A stretch of 64,000 bases of DNA from Pratylenchus scribneri (taxonomy: Eukaryota > Nematoda > Chromadorea > Rhabditida > Pratylenchidae). The notes beneath the pieces are model-generated. The model worked only from the letters and a program-made list of their open reading frames with translations, was not told the DNA's origin and ran no database searches. Shown here in pieces: positions 37,901 through 51,200 of this stretch. The stretch covers positions 558,001 to 622,000 of the forward strand of contig JAQSEB010000002.1 in assembly GCA_030063045.1 (NCBI GenBank), read 5' to 3'. The position numbers and the translations under genes were made by a program. Position 1 is the first letter of the stretch. Every line of letters starts with the position of its first letter.

Positions 37901-40433
37901 TTAATATTTTTGATAAATTATTTCCAAATTTGGCATAATTCTTTGCGAATTCCTCGTTCTCAGTCTTTTTATTAGGGCATAAATCAATTGGAGGACGAGC
38001 TGAAAAGGTGTCAAAAATTTTATGAACATTGCCGGAAGGCATATTTATCTATTTCTTCAAAATTCAAACGTAAATAAATTAATTCTAAACTAAATACAGC
38101 CCAAAATCAATTAGCTTCTCAACAATAGAATTTTCCCATATGAATCCAAAAAGAATCTTTTTCGACCTGTATAATTTGAAGGCCGGCCACCCATGTTGCG
38201 GTCCATTCGAAGCCAATTCGTTCGGCACTGAATCCACCCAGAAAAGTGCCAAGAAAAGCACTTAATTTTGAAGTATAGAATGATTCAAATGCCAAAATCT
38301 ACCCCAGAGAAACAATTGATTGGAAAAAGCCGGAAATGAGGCCGCAAAGTGCAGGCGATTTCTCATCGTAGCCTCGGCATCTTTAAAGGGAAAATTGAGT
38401 GGAGAATTAGAGTGGATTTCTTCCTTCACAAACTTTGCCGCATCCACACACCATTTGAACACTGGAATGTAGAGAACGGCACCGGAAATGCCCAAGAAAA
38501 TGAAGGAGGCACCAATCCAGAAAAGTGTCCTTTAGGGGAGGGGAAATACTTGAAAATTCGATGTTTTCCTTTATATTTCTTTTTTAGATTCTTTTTCAGA
38601 AAAATGGAGAAATTGGCTTCCCCAAATTTTGCGGCTTTTATCAAAAGAGTAACAGAGTAAATTGAGGCCAAGATTAGGAATTTAAAGAATCGGAGAAATG
38701 GCCTTAAGATATAGGCTAGGCTTCAGAATTCGAAGAATGGACCTTAAATTTCGACCCTTTAGATACTTCAAGCATTATAATTCGGCCAAAAATTCCCGCA
38801 CACTTACTTTGGTAATCCCACCATGGGGACTGGGCCAACCAGAAGGCAGAAAATGAGCACTAAAATGGCACCGAACACCATCACAGATTGTGTTCGTCCA
38901 GCCAAATATCGGTCCATTAGAAATCCCCAAATGGGTGCAGCAATCATGTAGGAACAACTCAACAGGGTCATATTGAACCCAACAAGCATTGGTGGAGACC
39001 AATTTGAGGGAACGGTGGACAAATGATGGGCCAAATCCGGTTCATAGAAGGCCCATGCAAAGCATACAGCGAAAAGTGAAATCATTGTCATGAATATATC
39101 CGGAATGAAGAGGAGGCGAAATACGGTTGGATGCTTTTGATCAGGGGCAACAGTGGCATCGATTACTTCGCTTCTTTCGGAATTTGCATTGAATTCTGAC
39201 GTATAATTTGATAAAGGGGAATATTTTATCAGTAGGCACCTTGACCCATTCCACTTCGATGCAAAGGCAATGAAAGGAGTACAACCAGCAATTGGGCAAA
39301 ACCAACAACATAAAGTGGGAGAGCATATCCACCAATCTCATAAAGTGCACTGCCCATTGGCGGGCCCAACGTGAAGCCAAGTCCGTAGGAAACTTCGTTG
39401 ATGGCCTTTAAAAATTTGCCTATTCGAAAGAGCAATTTTAATTTTGGTTGCAATCAGAGTTGGTCAAAATCGGTCTTAGTAGATAAATTGGGTGTGTTTA
39501 TTCATTCAAAATAACGGAAAATAAGAAGAAACCGAAACCGTAAACCGAAAAATGGATTTTACAAATCATCCCGGTTTAAAACCGACTTTGACCAACCCTG
39601 GAATTATTAGCTCGGATGAATTTGGTTAACAAGCCATATTTTTACGAAAACAGTACGGCATTTTGCCTTTGCCTTTCTTTTTTAACTTACCGTAATCATG
39701 TTGATTCGATCGGGGAAAAGTCGTCCCACAATTGCCCATGAGCCAGTGGAGAAGGCGGAACTGCCAATGGCTTGAAATGTTCGAATGAGGAGCATCCCAA
39801 CAAAGAAGGGTGCGCCCGAGGGGATGAATGAGGCAATGCCAAAAGCGATTGTGGCCAAACCCGAGAGGAGAATGCCACCCGAGAATGCGCGATTTGCGCC
39901 CAGAAAATTCATCTTTAGGGGAAAATTTTTAAATTGGATGAAAATCCCCTCAAAAATGAGAACATTTTTGCCAATGAGCGGGGACACAAGGAAAACGACG
40001 AGTTGGAATCCGCCAATGATGAGGCCAACTTGACCAGTGGTCAATCCCTTTCGTTGGATTGCTTCAGTGGGGAAAAATGGCACAATGCTGGAGAAAGTGA
40101 CGGTGGCGCAGAAATTGGCAACAGCCAAAATGGCAATTACCATCAATTGGCCGAGGGAGAGGCCTGTAAATATTTTTACAAATTGTTTTTGGTTTTGATT
40201 AAGGATGGGTCATTTGGAAAGAAAGGAAATTAATTATACATTATATTTATAAATGAATTTATTTAGAAAAATTGCCCTCTTTAATCCTTCGTTATGGTGA
40301 CTTTTTTATTACCCTTGAAAAGTGACTTTTTTGCCTTCAATGTTTCAGCAATCCTTTGATCCGTGATTTGATGCATTTGTGCCTCACTTTGTGCTGAACA
40401 AAGGCTGACTCGTTTTGCCTGCGAAATTTGCAT
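37901..40433 (-). CDS. MFS transporter, SLC18B1-like
   Basis: Twelve-TM major facilitator of the SLC18B1 (vesicular polyamine transporter) type, probably in a vesicular membrane. Exon 1 (40433-40313) encodes a cytosolic N-terminus (MQISQAKRVSLCSAQSE). Exon 2, from 40163, starts TM1 (GQLMVIAILAVANFCATVTF, SIVPFFPTEA, as in this family). There follow GLTTGQVGLIIGGFQLVVFL, NFLGANRAFSGGILLSGL with the loop 2-3 Gly/Arg motif, FVGMLLIRTFQAIGSS, NEVSYGLGFTLGPPMGS (motif C-like GPPxG) and GGYALPLYVVGFAQL. The C-terminal half includes LFAVCFAWAFYEPDLAHH, NWSPPMLVGFNMTLL and IWGFLMDRYLAGR. The last exon (LVLQLIYALIKRLR) ends at 37901. It is convergent with the ABC gene: stops are 65 bp apart with both poly(A) signals in between. 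Substrate not determinable from sequence. Confidence 0.87.
39455..39600. mobile_element. 146-bp MITE with terminal inverted repeats
   Basis: The left end CAGAGTTGGTCAAAATCGGT and the right end (read on the minus strand) CAGGGTTGGTCAAAGTCGGT are near-perfect inverted repeats. The element lies in an intron of the MFS gene. The centre has 'AAACCGAAACCGTAAACCG'. I could not define a clear target-site duplication, so the superfamily is open. Confidence 0.8.
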
Positions 40434-41999
40434 TTTTTTCGTGAATTTCTTAAAAAGAATTCATTAAAGGGTGCAAATGTTATGCTCAATTATGAGAGGA
40501 ATTTGGGAACAAAATTGGCCTAATATTTTAAGGCAACTATTATGAATAAATTGTTAAAATCTTATGTGGATGAATTCTAAATTGTGCCTTTGGAAAGAGT
40601 CAAAAATTATTATTTCATTTATTCAAATGGTTCATAAGATTTTAGATTTAATCAAATTTTGAACTATTTATAAAGGCAATTTGGCCATTCAAAATTGACT
40701 ATTTAAAATGATTCATTATAATCTAGATAATGGAAATTATAATATGTGTTTGAATTTGAATTGTCTTTAAAAGACTCGTTATCAAATTATAATAAAGAAA
40801 TTTAATTTTGATTTAAGGAGGGAATAGCAAAAAATTTGTGCTTTAAATTTCAACAAAATTCACAAATTTAAGGAATGGAATTTCACATTTTTTTTTATCA
40901 CCAATTTCAATATTGCACACAAAATTATGAAACTTCGATTTAGGAGCATTGGAATGAGCACCCGAAAATATTAAAGCTTTATTGAATTTTTTTAAAAATG
41001 ATTTTTATGTTTTGACCAAAAAATTTGATAAGCCTACAAAATGATTAGATGACCTTGTCACTATCCTAATAAAATTTTTACTCCTCACTTCGTTCATAGT
41101 TTTAAACGGAACACCCCTTTTCTCCCTAAAAAGCCTCGAATAAGCAATTCACTCATCCAAACAAATATTATTCCTTCATTAATTAAATAATAACAAAAAC
41201 ATTAACATCATTTGCTTAATTGCTCAGGGTGAATGAAAATGATGTTTTTTCAATTCAATTTTTTGGAAATTATTGATAAAGGGCTAAATTAGTTTTGCCA
41301 ACATAATACTAAAAGTAGAAAATATTTCGTGCTTTTTGAGCAAGAAGATGAAAGATGATGCAAATATTTAAACCAAAATCATATTGGTCGCCGTTCACTC
41401 GTATTTGTTCACAATTCCCACCCAAAATTTTGACAAATGATGACAATTTTAATTGGCCTATAAAAAATGACCAAATGTACATTTTTAAGAAAAACATCAC
41501 CATTTTATTTAAAGGAAAGTTGAAGCAAACAAAAATTAAATAAATGATAAAATGAACGAGCAAATTAATGTTTGAAGGTAGAAAAATGTTCATATAATAA
41601 ATTTAGATGGAACAAAATTGCGTAATTTAAAATCGGCACAAAATGGCAAAGAGAAATGCAAAAGAATCGAAATGCTGTTGAGGGTATAGATTAATAGCTA
41701 ATAAATATTAGAATGATCTTATCAGGCAAATCGTAAATAGCAAAATTATTTTAATTAAAATTTTGATTCTTAAATTTTCACATATTGAAGAATAAATAGC
41801 CGCCATATAGTAGAAAATTTGTCAATCGATCTTCAGGCAATGTATGAGAAAAAAGAGAGAATATGGTATCTCATTCTATTGTAGAAAATGGAAAGAGGGA
41901 AACACAAATCTTCATTGCCTAAAGGGGAATCAAATAAAATATGTACAAAATAGGTAGAATTAAATGAAATAAAAAAAAAAAAGAATTTACAATTACAAA
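40434..41999. other. Intergenic region, nothing recognised
   Basis: About 1.5 kb of AT-rich sequence upstream of the MFS gene. No frame has coding character. It presumably contains the MFS promoter. Confidence 0.5.
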
Positions 42000-42692
42000 T
42001 TGGGACATATAAATACAAATCAGAATTGGGGCAATTACAATTACAAATCAGAATTGGGGCAATTACAATTACAAATCAGAATTGGGGCAATTACAATTAC
42101 AAATCAGAATTGGGGCAATTACAATTGCAAATCAGAATTGGGGCAATTACAATTACAAATCAGAATTGGGGCAATTACAATTACAAATCAGAATTGGGGC
42201 AATTACAATTACAAATCAGAATTGGGGCAATTACAATTACAAATCAGAATTGGGGCAATTACAATTGCAAATCAGAATTGGGGCAATTACAATTACAAAT
42301 CAGAATTGGGGCAATTACAATTACAAATCAGAATTGGGGCAATTACAATTACAAATCAGAATTGGGGCAATTACAATTACAAATCAGAATTGGGGCAATT
42401 ACAATTACAAATCAGAATTGGGGCAATTACAAATACAAATCAGAATTGGGGCAATTACAATTACAAATCAGAATTACAATTTAGTGCAATTACAAATCAG
42501 AATTACAATTTAGTGCAATTACAATTACAAATCAGAATTACAATTTAGTGCAATTACAATTACAAATCAGAATTACAATTTAGTGCAATTACAATCAGAA
42601 TTACAATTTAGTGCAATTACAATTACAAATCAGAATTACAATTTAGTGCAATTACAAATCAGAATTACAATTTAGTGCAATTACAAATCAGA
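42000..42692. repeat. Satellite array, 28-bp then 29-bp units (locus 4, inverted)
   Basis: About seventeen 28-bp units containing CAGAATTGGGGCAATTACAA (to about 42470), followed by units containing AATTTAGTGCAATTACAA. It is the reverse complement of the arrays at 7303, 28893 and 34678. Because 28 is not divisible by 3 and the unit lacks stops, all three plus frames stay open for 143-182 codons; these are not genes. Confidence 0.93.
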
Positions 42693-42795
42693 ACAGGGGG
42701 ATTAGATAGAAAAAAAATCAAATAAATATTTTTCTGAAATGGAAATCAAAACTTTTAATCAAGACTAATTAAATTAATGAGTTTGATGAAAATTT

Positions 42796-43258
42796 TTATG
42801 GTTTGGTCAACCCAACTTTAAATTTTCTGCAACAACAAACAAAAATATTATTGCCTAATAGCCAATGCCCACATTGACAGATTAAATGCGCATTTTTTGA
42901 TTGCCATTCCATGTCTATTTTTTGTCCATCCACCCACACATTCTTCCGTACATTTTCATGTTTCTCCATTTTTTCCAGCTGTTGGATTATTGTCCACTTT
43001 GCCATTCGCCTCCATTCGCTCGCGTAAATATTTCCGCATCTATTCCCTTCGAATATGCGTCAACATTTCTGTTAGGGATATTTGGATTTGGATGATCAAT
43101 GTGCCAGCCGGTCTACCAACAACCACCTCTATATCCCCCTTTATTCCCTTCCTTTCCTCCTCTGTCACATTTTTCCTCGAGCCTAAATCCATTCCCCTAA
43201 ATGCCAATTTTTTTGTTGCATTGCGCATTTTCCTTCTTCCAAAATATTTTTGTGGCAA
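42796..43258 (-). other. Possible minus-strand gene fragment, low support
   Basis: Two adjacent minus frames have fairly normal composition: KLAFRGMDLGSRKN with EEERKGIKGDIEVVVG at 43258-43040, and a Cys-containing tail (LICQCGHWLLG, FVCCCRKF) ending at 42796. I could not join them with clear splice sites and do not recognise the family. Confidence 0.2.
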
Positions 43259-44059
43259 TTCAACAAATTCTCGACAAAATCCCCTTCCCTCCCTCTAAAT
43301 CCCTTCAAATGGCCTAAATCCCTTGAATAATCCCTCTCCCTTCATTCCTTGTCCTTCTAAAATTTATGTCCAACATTGCCACCCGATTTATTTTCCTCAT
43401 AGAGAAATGTGTTCATGGGGTACACTTGCCTATATTAAATTCATTTTCCAATTTATACTTTTTCATTGCACTTCCAATTTTTGACAAATGAACACAATAC
43501 ACGTTGCGGATTGGCATTTAGTTAATTTTTGGAGGGAAAATTGTTTTTTTTTTGGTCATTATCTGAAGGCCAATAATCAAACAACTTTTATGGACTTCCA
43601 TCCCCATCCCTCGCCCATTGGTCATTCTAAAAAAGGCAAAAAGTCAGATTATATTTCTATGTTTTTTGAGCGGCTCTCAACCTAACAAAAACATTCTTTG
43701 GCACAGTTGCCATAGTTTCCCCTCAAATACTCCTCCAAATTGTCATTGTTGTCACACATTTTTGCACATTCTTTGCCAACAAAATTTATGGCCACTCCCC
43801 ACAAAAAAGGAGGAATTTCGCAGACTAAAATGTGGCCAGCAGGTGTAATATTGTCCATTTACCTAAAATTTTTGATGGCATTTTTCCTCATTTTTACTTG
43901 AAAATTCACGAAAAATGGAATGAATTCATTTAAAACAAGTTTATTTAGAGGTTTTTCCACTCATGAATTTGGCCAAATCCCAGAATTTTCTCCCTTTTAA
44001 TTGGATTATTATTTTTTTAATTCATTTATTTTTTAAAGCATTTACCTCCTTTATTAAAA
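43259..44059. other. Intergenic region, nothing recognised
   Basis: Spacer upstream of the sushi-domain gene. No coding signal seen; presumably its promoter. Confidence 0.5.
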
Positions 44060-47000
44060 ATGCTGGAATTAACAATTCTCCTTCTCCACTTATTTCTTCT
44101 TCTTTTATTTCTCCCTATGGCAATATTCAACAATGTCCATCAATTGGGAGAGGACAAATTGGAAGGACGAAGAATCAGAAGACAGGTACGTTATTTCCAT
44201 GAATCCAAAATCGATCATTTCCTTTCTAATTTTATTCAATTCATTTATCTCCACAATTTTATTTAGTTAGCCGGGAATTGTCAGCAGCAAATTGTGGCGA
44301 ATGGCCAAGTCAGCTATTTGCCAACCACATTGAACAGCGCATCCATTGGCACAGTCGCTTCGGGCACAACAGCCGTGTTGACCTGCAATATGGGATTCAT
44401 TCCACAGGGAGGAACATCATCCAGCACTTGCACAAATTCAATTTGGAATCCACCATTAGGTAAGTCAAAAATTAAATTAAAATTACCCTTAATTTGTTAA
44501 TTCTCCAGGCACTTGTCAATCGTCCACATTGTTGGGTGCCACCACTGGTATTGGGAATCCATTCGGCGGAATTGGCACAACCACACTCCCATTTGGTCAA
44601 GGCCAACAATGTTTGGCCCAAATGCCCCCGCTGAATGGCCAATTGCAATATTTACAACAGCAAAACCAAATTGGCTTCTATCCAACCGGAACAATTGTTC
44701 AATTAATTTGCAATCCGGGAAGTACTGCCAGTGGAAGCACTCAGGCAAATTTGAATTTTTTGGGAAAAATTATAATAAATTTCTCCCTTTTTCAGTCCAC
44801 TTGCCAACAGGGCCAATGGCAGCCTCCCCAATTGGGTCAATGCCAATCTGGCACAAATTTATTTGGCACCGGCAACACCTTGGGCGGAATCAACACTGGA
44901 TTTGGCACCACATCGGCGACCACAATTGGCGGTTGTTTCCCAACAATTTCACCAGCAAATGGCCAAATTCAATACCAGCAATTGCCCCAAAATGGCATCT
45001 ATCCGCCGGGCACCACCGCCACATTGACATGCTTGAATGGTGAGATTCCATTTTTAATGGCCAAATACCTTCCCTAAAGGTGCTATCCCCACCTCCACCA
45101 CTGGGCAACAACAATCATTCCCGTCCACTTGCAACAGTGGCATTTGGACGCCCCCTTTCGGTCAATGCTCGACAACCGGAACCAATTTTGGTAATTTTGG
45201 CCAGCCGACTGGGAGCACAATTGGCACTGGCAACATTTTTGGCAACACCAATCAATATTGCTTTGTTGGACTTTTGCCACCCATCGGCGCCATCCTTCAA
45301 TATTCAAATCAATTTAACCAAAATACGCTGACGCCAACAACGCAAAATTCAGTGTTTGGCAACACATTGGGCAACAGTGGTCCATACCCTCCAGGTCTAA
45401 TCATCTTCAAATGAATTAATGAATTTAATTCTAAACTTCTTGGCTAAATTTCTTCAATGATTTTTTCAGCAGTTTTAAAATTTTGATACCCAATTTTAAG
45501 GCACAACTGCCTCGGTGATTTGCCAACAACCCGGCTCCGTTCCCAGTGGCCAAATCTCATCAACATGCCAAAATGGCCAATGGGTGCCTCCCACATTGAC
45601 GGGATGTGTTGGAGGCACCAACACATTTGGTCAACCGTTGAATAATAATGGACTGACGGGATTGGGCACCGGCACCGGCACTGGACAATGCCTAATGGGA
45701 TTAGCAATTCTTGGAGGTGGAATATTTAAATAGGGAATAAATTAATTAATTCATACCAAAATATTAAAATGTTTATAAATATTTTTGGTAATTTTTGAGG
45801 CAAAAATAAACAAATTATGGCATCACAAAAATTGTATTGGACACCCAAAAATGAATTTATTTACGAGCAATTTTCTCATTATTTAAATCAAAATTCAAAT
45901 AATTACACAAAAAATGATAAATGAATATTCCTAATGAAGGCAATGTTGCCTATACGAACACGGGTGGAGGAGGCCTCACATCGTTGAGCACAACGGCCAC
46001 CACAAATTTGCTTGGCAACACACAAATCAGCCAATTTGGACCATTCCCCCAGGGCACAGTTGCACAGGCTCAATGTCTGAATGGACAACAGCCAAGTGGA
46101 GGGGCAACGATGGCAACATGCATTTCTGGCCAATGGCAACCTCCACAACTTGGCTCATGTTTAGCCGCAAACAATCAAATATTTGGGGGAATTGGCGGCA
46201 CCAGCAGTACATTTTCCCCATTCCAACAATTTGGGTAAGTGTTTAGGCGAATCAATCATATAATTAAATGTTTTTATTCATTTAATATCATGGATATATT
46301 GGTCAAATTAAATTCATTTTCACTTACTAAAACAATTTATTAGTCCTTAGTTAGTTAGCTTTGACTAAAAAAGATAGGGGCGAGATTGGGCCTAACTCTC
46401 GCCCTGATGAGCCTTGCTTCCAGTGGTCTGAAAAATGGGATTTGACTGACTGAGGGAAAGAACCTTTAAATTATTATTTATCTATTGTGCGGGAAAAATA
46501 TGATAAAAGAAAGTCGCAAAAGTGAAAATTTTGGTAGAAATGAGCGGGTTTAAACAAAGAGGCTTGGGGCAAAATGTGATTGATAAGGAGGAGTAACATT
46601 TGGCAAAGGGAATATGGTAGGAAAAATACCCTCTTAAAAATTGAAAAAATTGGGAATCTAATCTAACTCCTTAATTTGTGGACAAATAAATTAAAGCAGA
46701 TTCTGTAGAGCTTTAAAAAACTTAATATGAAGTTGCAATAAAAATTTATTAGTTTACCCTGCCTGGAGCTATGAACCCTCAAAGTCGATGAATGGGGAGT
46801 TATTAGAGAGAGTGGGGAATTTAAAAATTATATAGAGGTATTTTAAATATTTCCTTCGATATATTATACTTCATTTGGTTAAATTAGATTCATTTTCACC
46901 TAATAAAATAATTCTAATCACACTTTTGGCAGACAAAGTGGCAGTACCACCATTGCTGGCCAAGGCCAACAACAATGTTTCTTCGGTTTGTTGCCTCCGT

Positions 47001-47716
47001 TGAATGGCCGCCTGCAATATTCCAATGGCCAAATGGTTGGCCCATTCCCACCTAACACGGTGGCCTCTATTCTTTGCAATAATGGGTAAATTGCATTGAT
47101 GAATGAATCAATTGAAATTAATTTGTTCAGATTCGTTCCAAATGGACAGAATTCAGCAATTTGCCAAAATGGCGCATTCACACCCAATGTTTTGGGACAA
47201 TGCACGCAGGCCAATTTCAATCCAAGCAGTTCCTCTTCTTCCACATTCTCTTCATCATTGCCCACTCAATCATCCACCACCGTAAAATCAACATCATTTA
47301 GCACGAATGGAACAATGGTGACGAATGCCAATGGAATTGTGGGAAATGGTTGGTTTAATTGGAATTTTGGCTTTTCATTAAATCCACTTTTTCCAGCACA
47401 ATGCTTTGAAATGCCATCGCCCAAAAATGGCCAATTCGTGTATTCCCCAGTAGGCTATCGGGCTCCATTTCCCGTTGGATCCACAGCCACGTTGGTTTGT
47501 GCCGAAAATACGCAATTTGCCGATGGCAGTACGGTAGGCCAAAGGGCAATTCGCATAAAAATGAAAGGGACACCTTTAAAATTATTTATATAATATTAAA
47601 AAAATTATATGTAAATTTTTCCTCATTTTCAGGTAAGCCGTTCGGCCATTTGCCAATACTCCGGCTGGTCCCAACTTCAATTTGATCCTTGCCTCCCTAC
47701 AACCAGTTCATTTTAG
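44060..47716 (+). CDS. Secreted multi-sushi (CCP) domain protein
   Basis: Start MLELTILLLHLFLLLLFLPM is a strong signal peptide, followed by a possible cleavage site (GRRIRRQ). The rest is a string of about seven sushi/CCP-like units, each with the pattern Cys...P.NGQ..Y...PPGT.A.L.C..G...TC..G.W.PP..G.C. Examples are YPPGTTATLTCLNG near 45010, STCQQGQWQPPQLGQC near 44810, FPQGTVAQAQCLNGQQ near 46050 and MPSPKNGQFVYSPVG near 47410. Linkers are rich in Gly, Thr, Asn and Ser (TNTFGQPLNNN). The join at 45716 to 45942 (donor GTGGAA, acceptor AAG) keeps the frame, so the gap there is an intron and not a break. Stop TAG at 47714-47716. Sushi proteins act in adhesion and extracellular assembly; no transmembrane anchor is seen. 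The exact domain count needs a profile search. Confidence 0.8.
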
Positions 47717-47958
47717 GCTAATTTTCTAAAATAAATTTCCTTTTCCAAAGGTTCCACCGGCGGCACATTCAAATGAACGGGAATTGTCTCCAATATTTTC
47801 CCCATTTTTTGATCGCTCAATTCTTTATAAATAAAATGCACAATTCCTCCATATTTCCAAATTTTATAATGGGCCAAATTGTTTAAATAAATATTAATTT
47901 TATTTTTAATTGAAGTGAAAAATATGAAGGAAAAAGGCACATGGAAAAAAGGCTGCAT
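47713..47958 (-). CDS. Possible small hypothetical protein
   Basis: An 81-codon frame with a hydrophobic N-terminus (FFHVPFSFIFF) and a normal-looking C-terminal half (KIWKYGGIVHFIYKEL, KILETIPVHLNVPPVEPLEK). Its stop at 47715-47713 overlaps the sushi gene's stop on the other strand. The composition of the last 45 residues suggests real coding, but the family is not recognised and an upstream exon may exist. Confidence 0.3.
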   Translation of the reverse strand: MQPFFHVPFSFIFFTSIKNKINIYLNNLAHYKIWKYGGIVHFIYKELSDQKMGKILETIPVHLNVPPVEPLEKEIYFRKLA

Positions 47959-48245
47959 AATATAAATTATCCCTCAAAATATTGTCGAATTGAATTTTAG
48001 TTCCGTAAAAAAATTTGAGAATCCTACTGACTTTATTCACATATATTGGGTCCAAAATCTGATTAGGAATCTAATCTGTCAATTTTGTCGCTTATTAGAG
48101 GGAAATTTTGAGGGTAAAAACAACAACAATTTGATACTTAAATTCACAATAAAAAAATGAAAGAAATATTAATTAATAAATATTATTGTGTGCCACCAAA
48201 ATTGTTGACCCGTTTTGAATGAATGTGCGAATCGTTTTCCAAAAT
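47959..48245. other. Short spacer, nothing recognised
   Basis: AT-rich sequence between the small frame and the dnj-27 stop; it presumably contains the 3' UTR and poly(A) signal of the minus-strand gene. Confidence 0.4.
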
Positions 48246-51200
48246 TCAAAGCTCATCCTTTTGGTCCATTCTCCGTTGCTGATGATGTGCCAATAATTGG
48301 CGTACTCGTTCCGCAATTTTGTCCGCATCTTGTCCATGTGCTATGGCCATTCCTTGGGATGACTGGCGTTGACCGCGTTGATCAGCTCCAAAATATAGGA
48401 AAATGGAGGGGAATGCGTTGACGCCAGCCGATTGGCAAATCCATCCAAAACGTTCACAGTCCACTTTGCCCAATTGGACTTGGCCATCCAGCAACTACAT
48501 TGGGGGGAATTATCAAGTAGGAATATTCACCTGAGCCACACGCTCAAATGTGGGCGCAAATTGGACGCAATGAGAACACCAAGGGGCTGAAAATTGCCAA
48601 GCAAAGTTTTAAATGGCCCCACTTTCATTTCATTGTCAATGCCAATTATGTCTAAGGGCCTTTCCTTTTCATCCTACTGTACCCCCACTTTTTGCCTAAT
48701 CCCCCGTCACCGTCACCCTCCCATCATCACCATCACCATATCAATCAAATATTGCCCCAATCTGCCTTTTAAATCCACCTTTTTTCCTCCCATGTTTCTT
48801 TTTCCCTTCACATTTTTATGACATTTTCCGCACATTAATAAAGAATAACTTAAAGTTGATCCGCATCTAATCCCTATCCCATTCATTAGGCCATTGGAGG
48901 TTTAAACTTCCGGCGAAGGCTCGGGGCGAAAGCCTAGGCTCAGCTCATGCCCCAAACAACTTTAGTCCTAGATTGGGACTAATATTCCTTATAAAAATAT
49001 AATTGGAATCACTGTTGAAAAATGTTTGATTTTGATAAGCCCTTGGGGAATTTACCATAGAAGTCGACCAAAAATGGTTTGGTGGAGTCGAGTACGGTTG
49101 TTGCAAAATCGCCGGCCAATTTTTGCACCATTGAAGGCATCATTTCCCCCAACCAATGGGCCATGGTTTGCGCATTTCTCCACCAATTTTGGGGATAATC
49201 GGCGGGTGCCATCAATTGGCCTGCATCATGGCGATAAAGTCGCAATGAGGGATAAGAGCGAATGCCTTCTGCGCGGCACAATTCCCCGTTTTGTTCACAA
49301 TCCACGGAGCCAAAGGAAAGTGAAGTATTGGGATTGGCCTTGGCCCATTGGCGGGCGAGTCGACGAAATTCTGGGGCCAACTAAATTCAATTCAGTGAAA
49401 TGTTTCACCCAGCCATTTATAGTTCTGGATATATTTTAATTTACTTAATAGTTTAGGCAGGATAAGGCAATTTTGGATTAGATTAGCTTCCAAAATGTAC
49501 TTTCGTATATTTGGACAAACATTGCTGACTGGGGATGAGAGGAATACTGCTAAATTTATTCTATTTCTTTTAAAAATCCAACATTTTTTTTCTTGAACTT
49601 AACTCAAAACCATTCTTTTTAGTTTAATCCCAGCTTAAATACAAAAATATCTGATTATTATGAATGGGATATTCATATAATTTGGCCCAATCCCCCATAA
49701 TCACCTGTTGACATGGACCACACCAAGGGGCGAAAAAGTCGACAAAGAAAAGTTGGCCAGCAACCCGTCCATGAACAATTGAATCAAAATTGGATTCATC
49801 CAAATGTTGGACGGAAGGGGACAATGCATCATCGATGAATTCGAGCAAATCATCGGCCGAATGGAAACCAACCAATTTGTCTGCAGAATTTATGCCATTT
49901 TCATTGGCAAAGACCAAAACTGTTCTTGGGTAACTGCACAAAAAAAGGAATGAAATTTGAGTGGATTTCTGAATTTAATTTTCCCCTTTTAAATAATTTT
50001 TAGAGAGAAAATGCCGAAAATTGATAGCAAATTTGACATTTATGAATCCATTCTTGCCTGTTCACTCCTTCCTCTTGGCAAATGGTCGGATGTGCTTCAC
50101 AATTAATTGTGCCAATATGCAATTGCTTTTCGCCATTTCCAACCGCAATTTTTGAAGGCAATTTGCGCAATTCATTCAACAGTCGAAGACAAGGCGGACA
50201 CCAAGGAGCGAAAAAGTCAATCATCCAAATTTGATTGACATCGTCGGATTGACGTGCCTCCTTTGGACAATTCAATGGATTCAGAATTTTGAACTGAATT
50301 ACCCAATATTTGTCCGGGTTCAGCACAATCACTGATGATTCTAAACTGCGACGGACAAATTTAGCCACTCTACGAACGTCCATTTCGGGTGTATTCCCTA
50401 AAAATTTTTTAGAAAATTTATTTCATTTCAATTCTAATCTTCCAATTTTGAGCTAATAGCCATATAGGATTAAGTTTGAAGCCAAGAATTGGGTGAATTT
50501 TTGTAAAGAAAGCAGCAAAACTTCCCCTATGGGCTAATCAAGTCTTTAATCTATTAATTATACAACATTTTAGTGTCGATTTATGTTCAATTAACACTTT
50601 CTGCTCACCCCCAATGTTATCATTTTTCTTCACCCCATTTGTTTTGGTACATTGGCGGGGGTCCCCTTCATTTCATTACATCTATTTTAGTACCTACATA
50701 CCTATTCCTATCAAAATTGATAACACTTTAAATGTCCCAATATTTCCGATTATAATAATTACGAGTGCTTTTGAGTTCAATCAAATGCTGATGAATAGGT
50801 CCATAATATACCTAATGCCTCTCCCCACATTTCCCTTATAAAGCCACACCATAGTCCATGTCGAATCCGCCTTGTTTTGGTCGAAACAATGCAGGCCTTG
50901 GCATTTGGCCTGCATGCATTTGGGCGCACTGTTGTGCCACTCGATGGCATGGAACCGCCCGAATCTCCAAATTATGGAAAAGGAGACTAAGACGCCGCCA
51001 TTCCGTTCCATCCATTTTGGTTTGGTCCGGGAATAGAATGGCCAATGTGGTGGCCTCATCCTCGCTGGGTGGCCTTTGCAAAAGCCAATCCATATCGGCG
51101 GCATCCAACTCTACCAAAGCCGGCAATTCAGCCAATAATTGAGTGCGAAGATCAATCAAATCCGCGAAAAACAATTCCTGAGTTTTTTTTTGTGAGATTG

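Noticed and set aside
45716..45942. Frameshift or split of the sushi gene into two genes
   Set aside because: A phase-1 donor (GTGGAA) and phase-1 acceptor (AAG) join the two frames exactly within a sushi unit.
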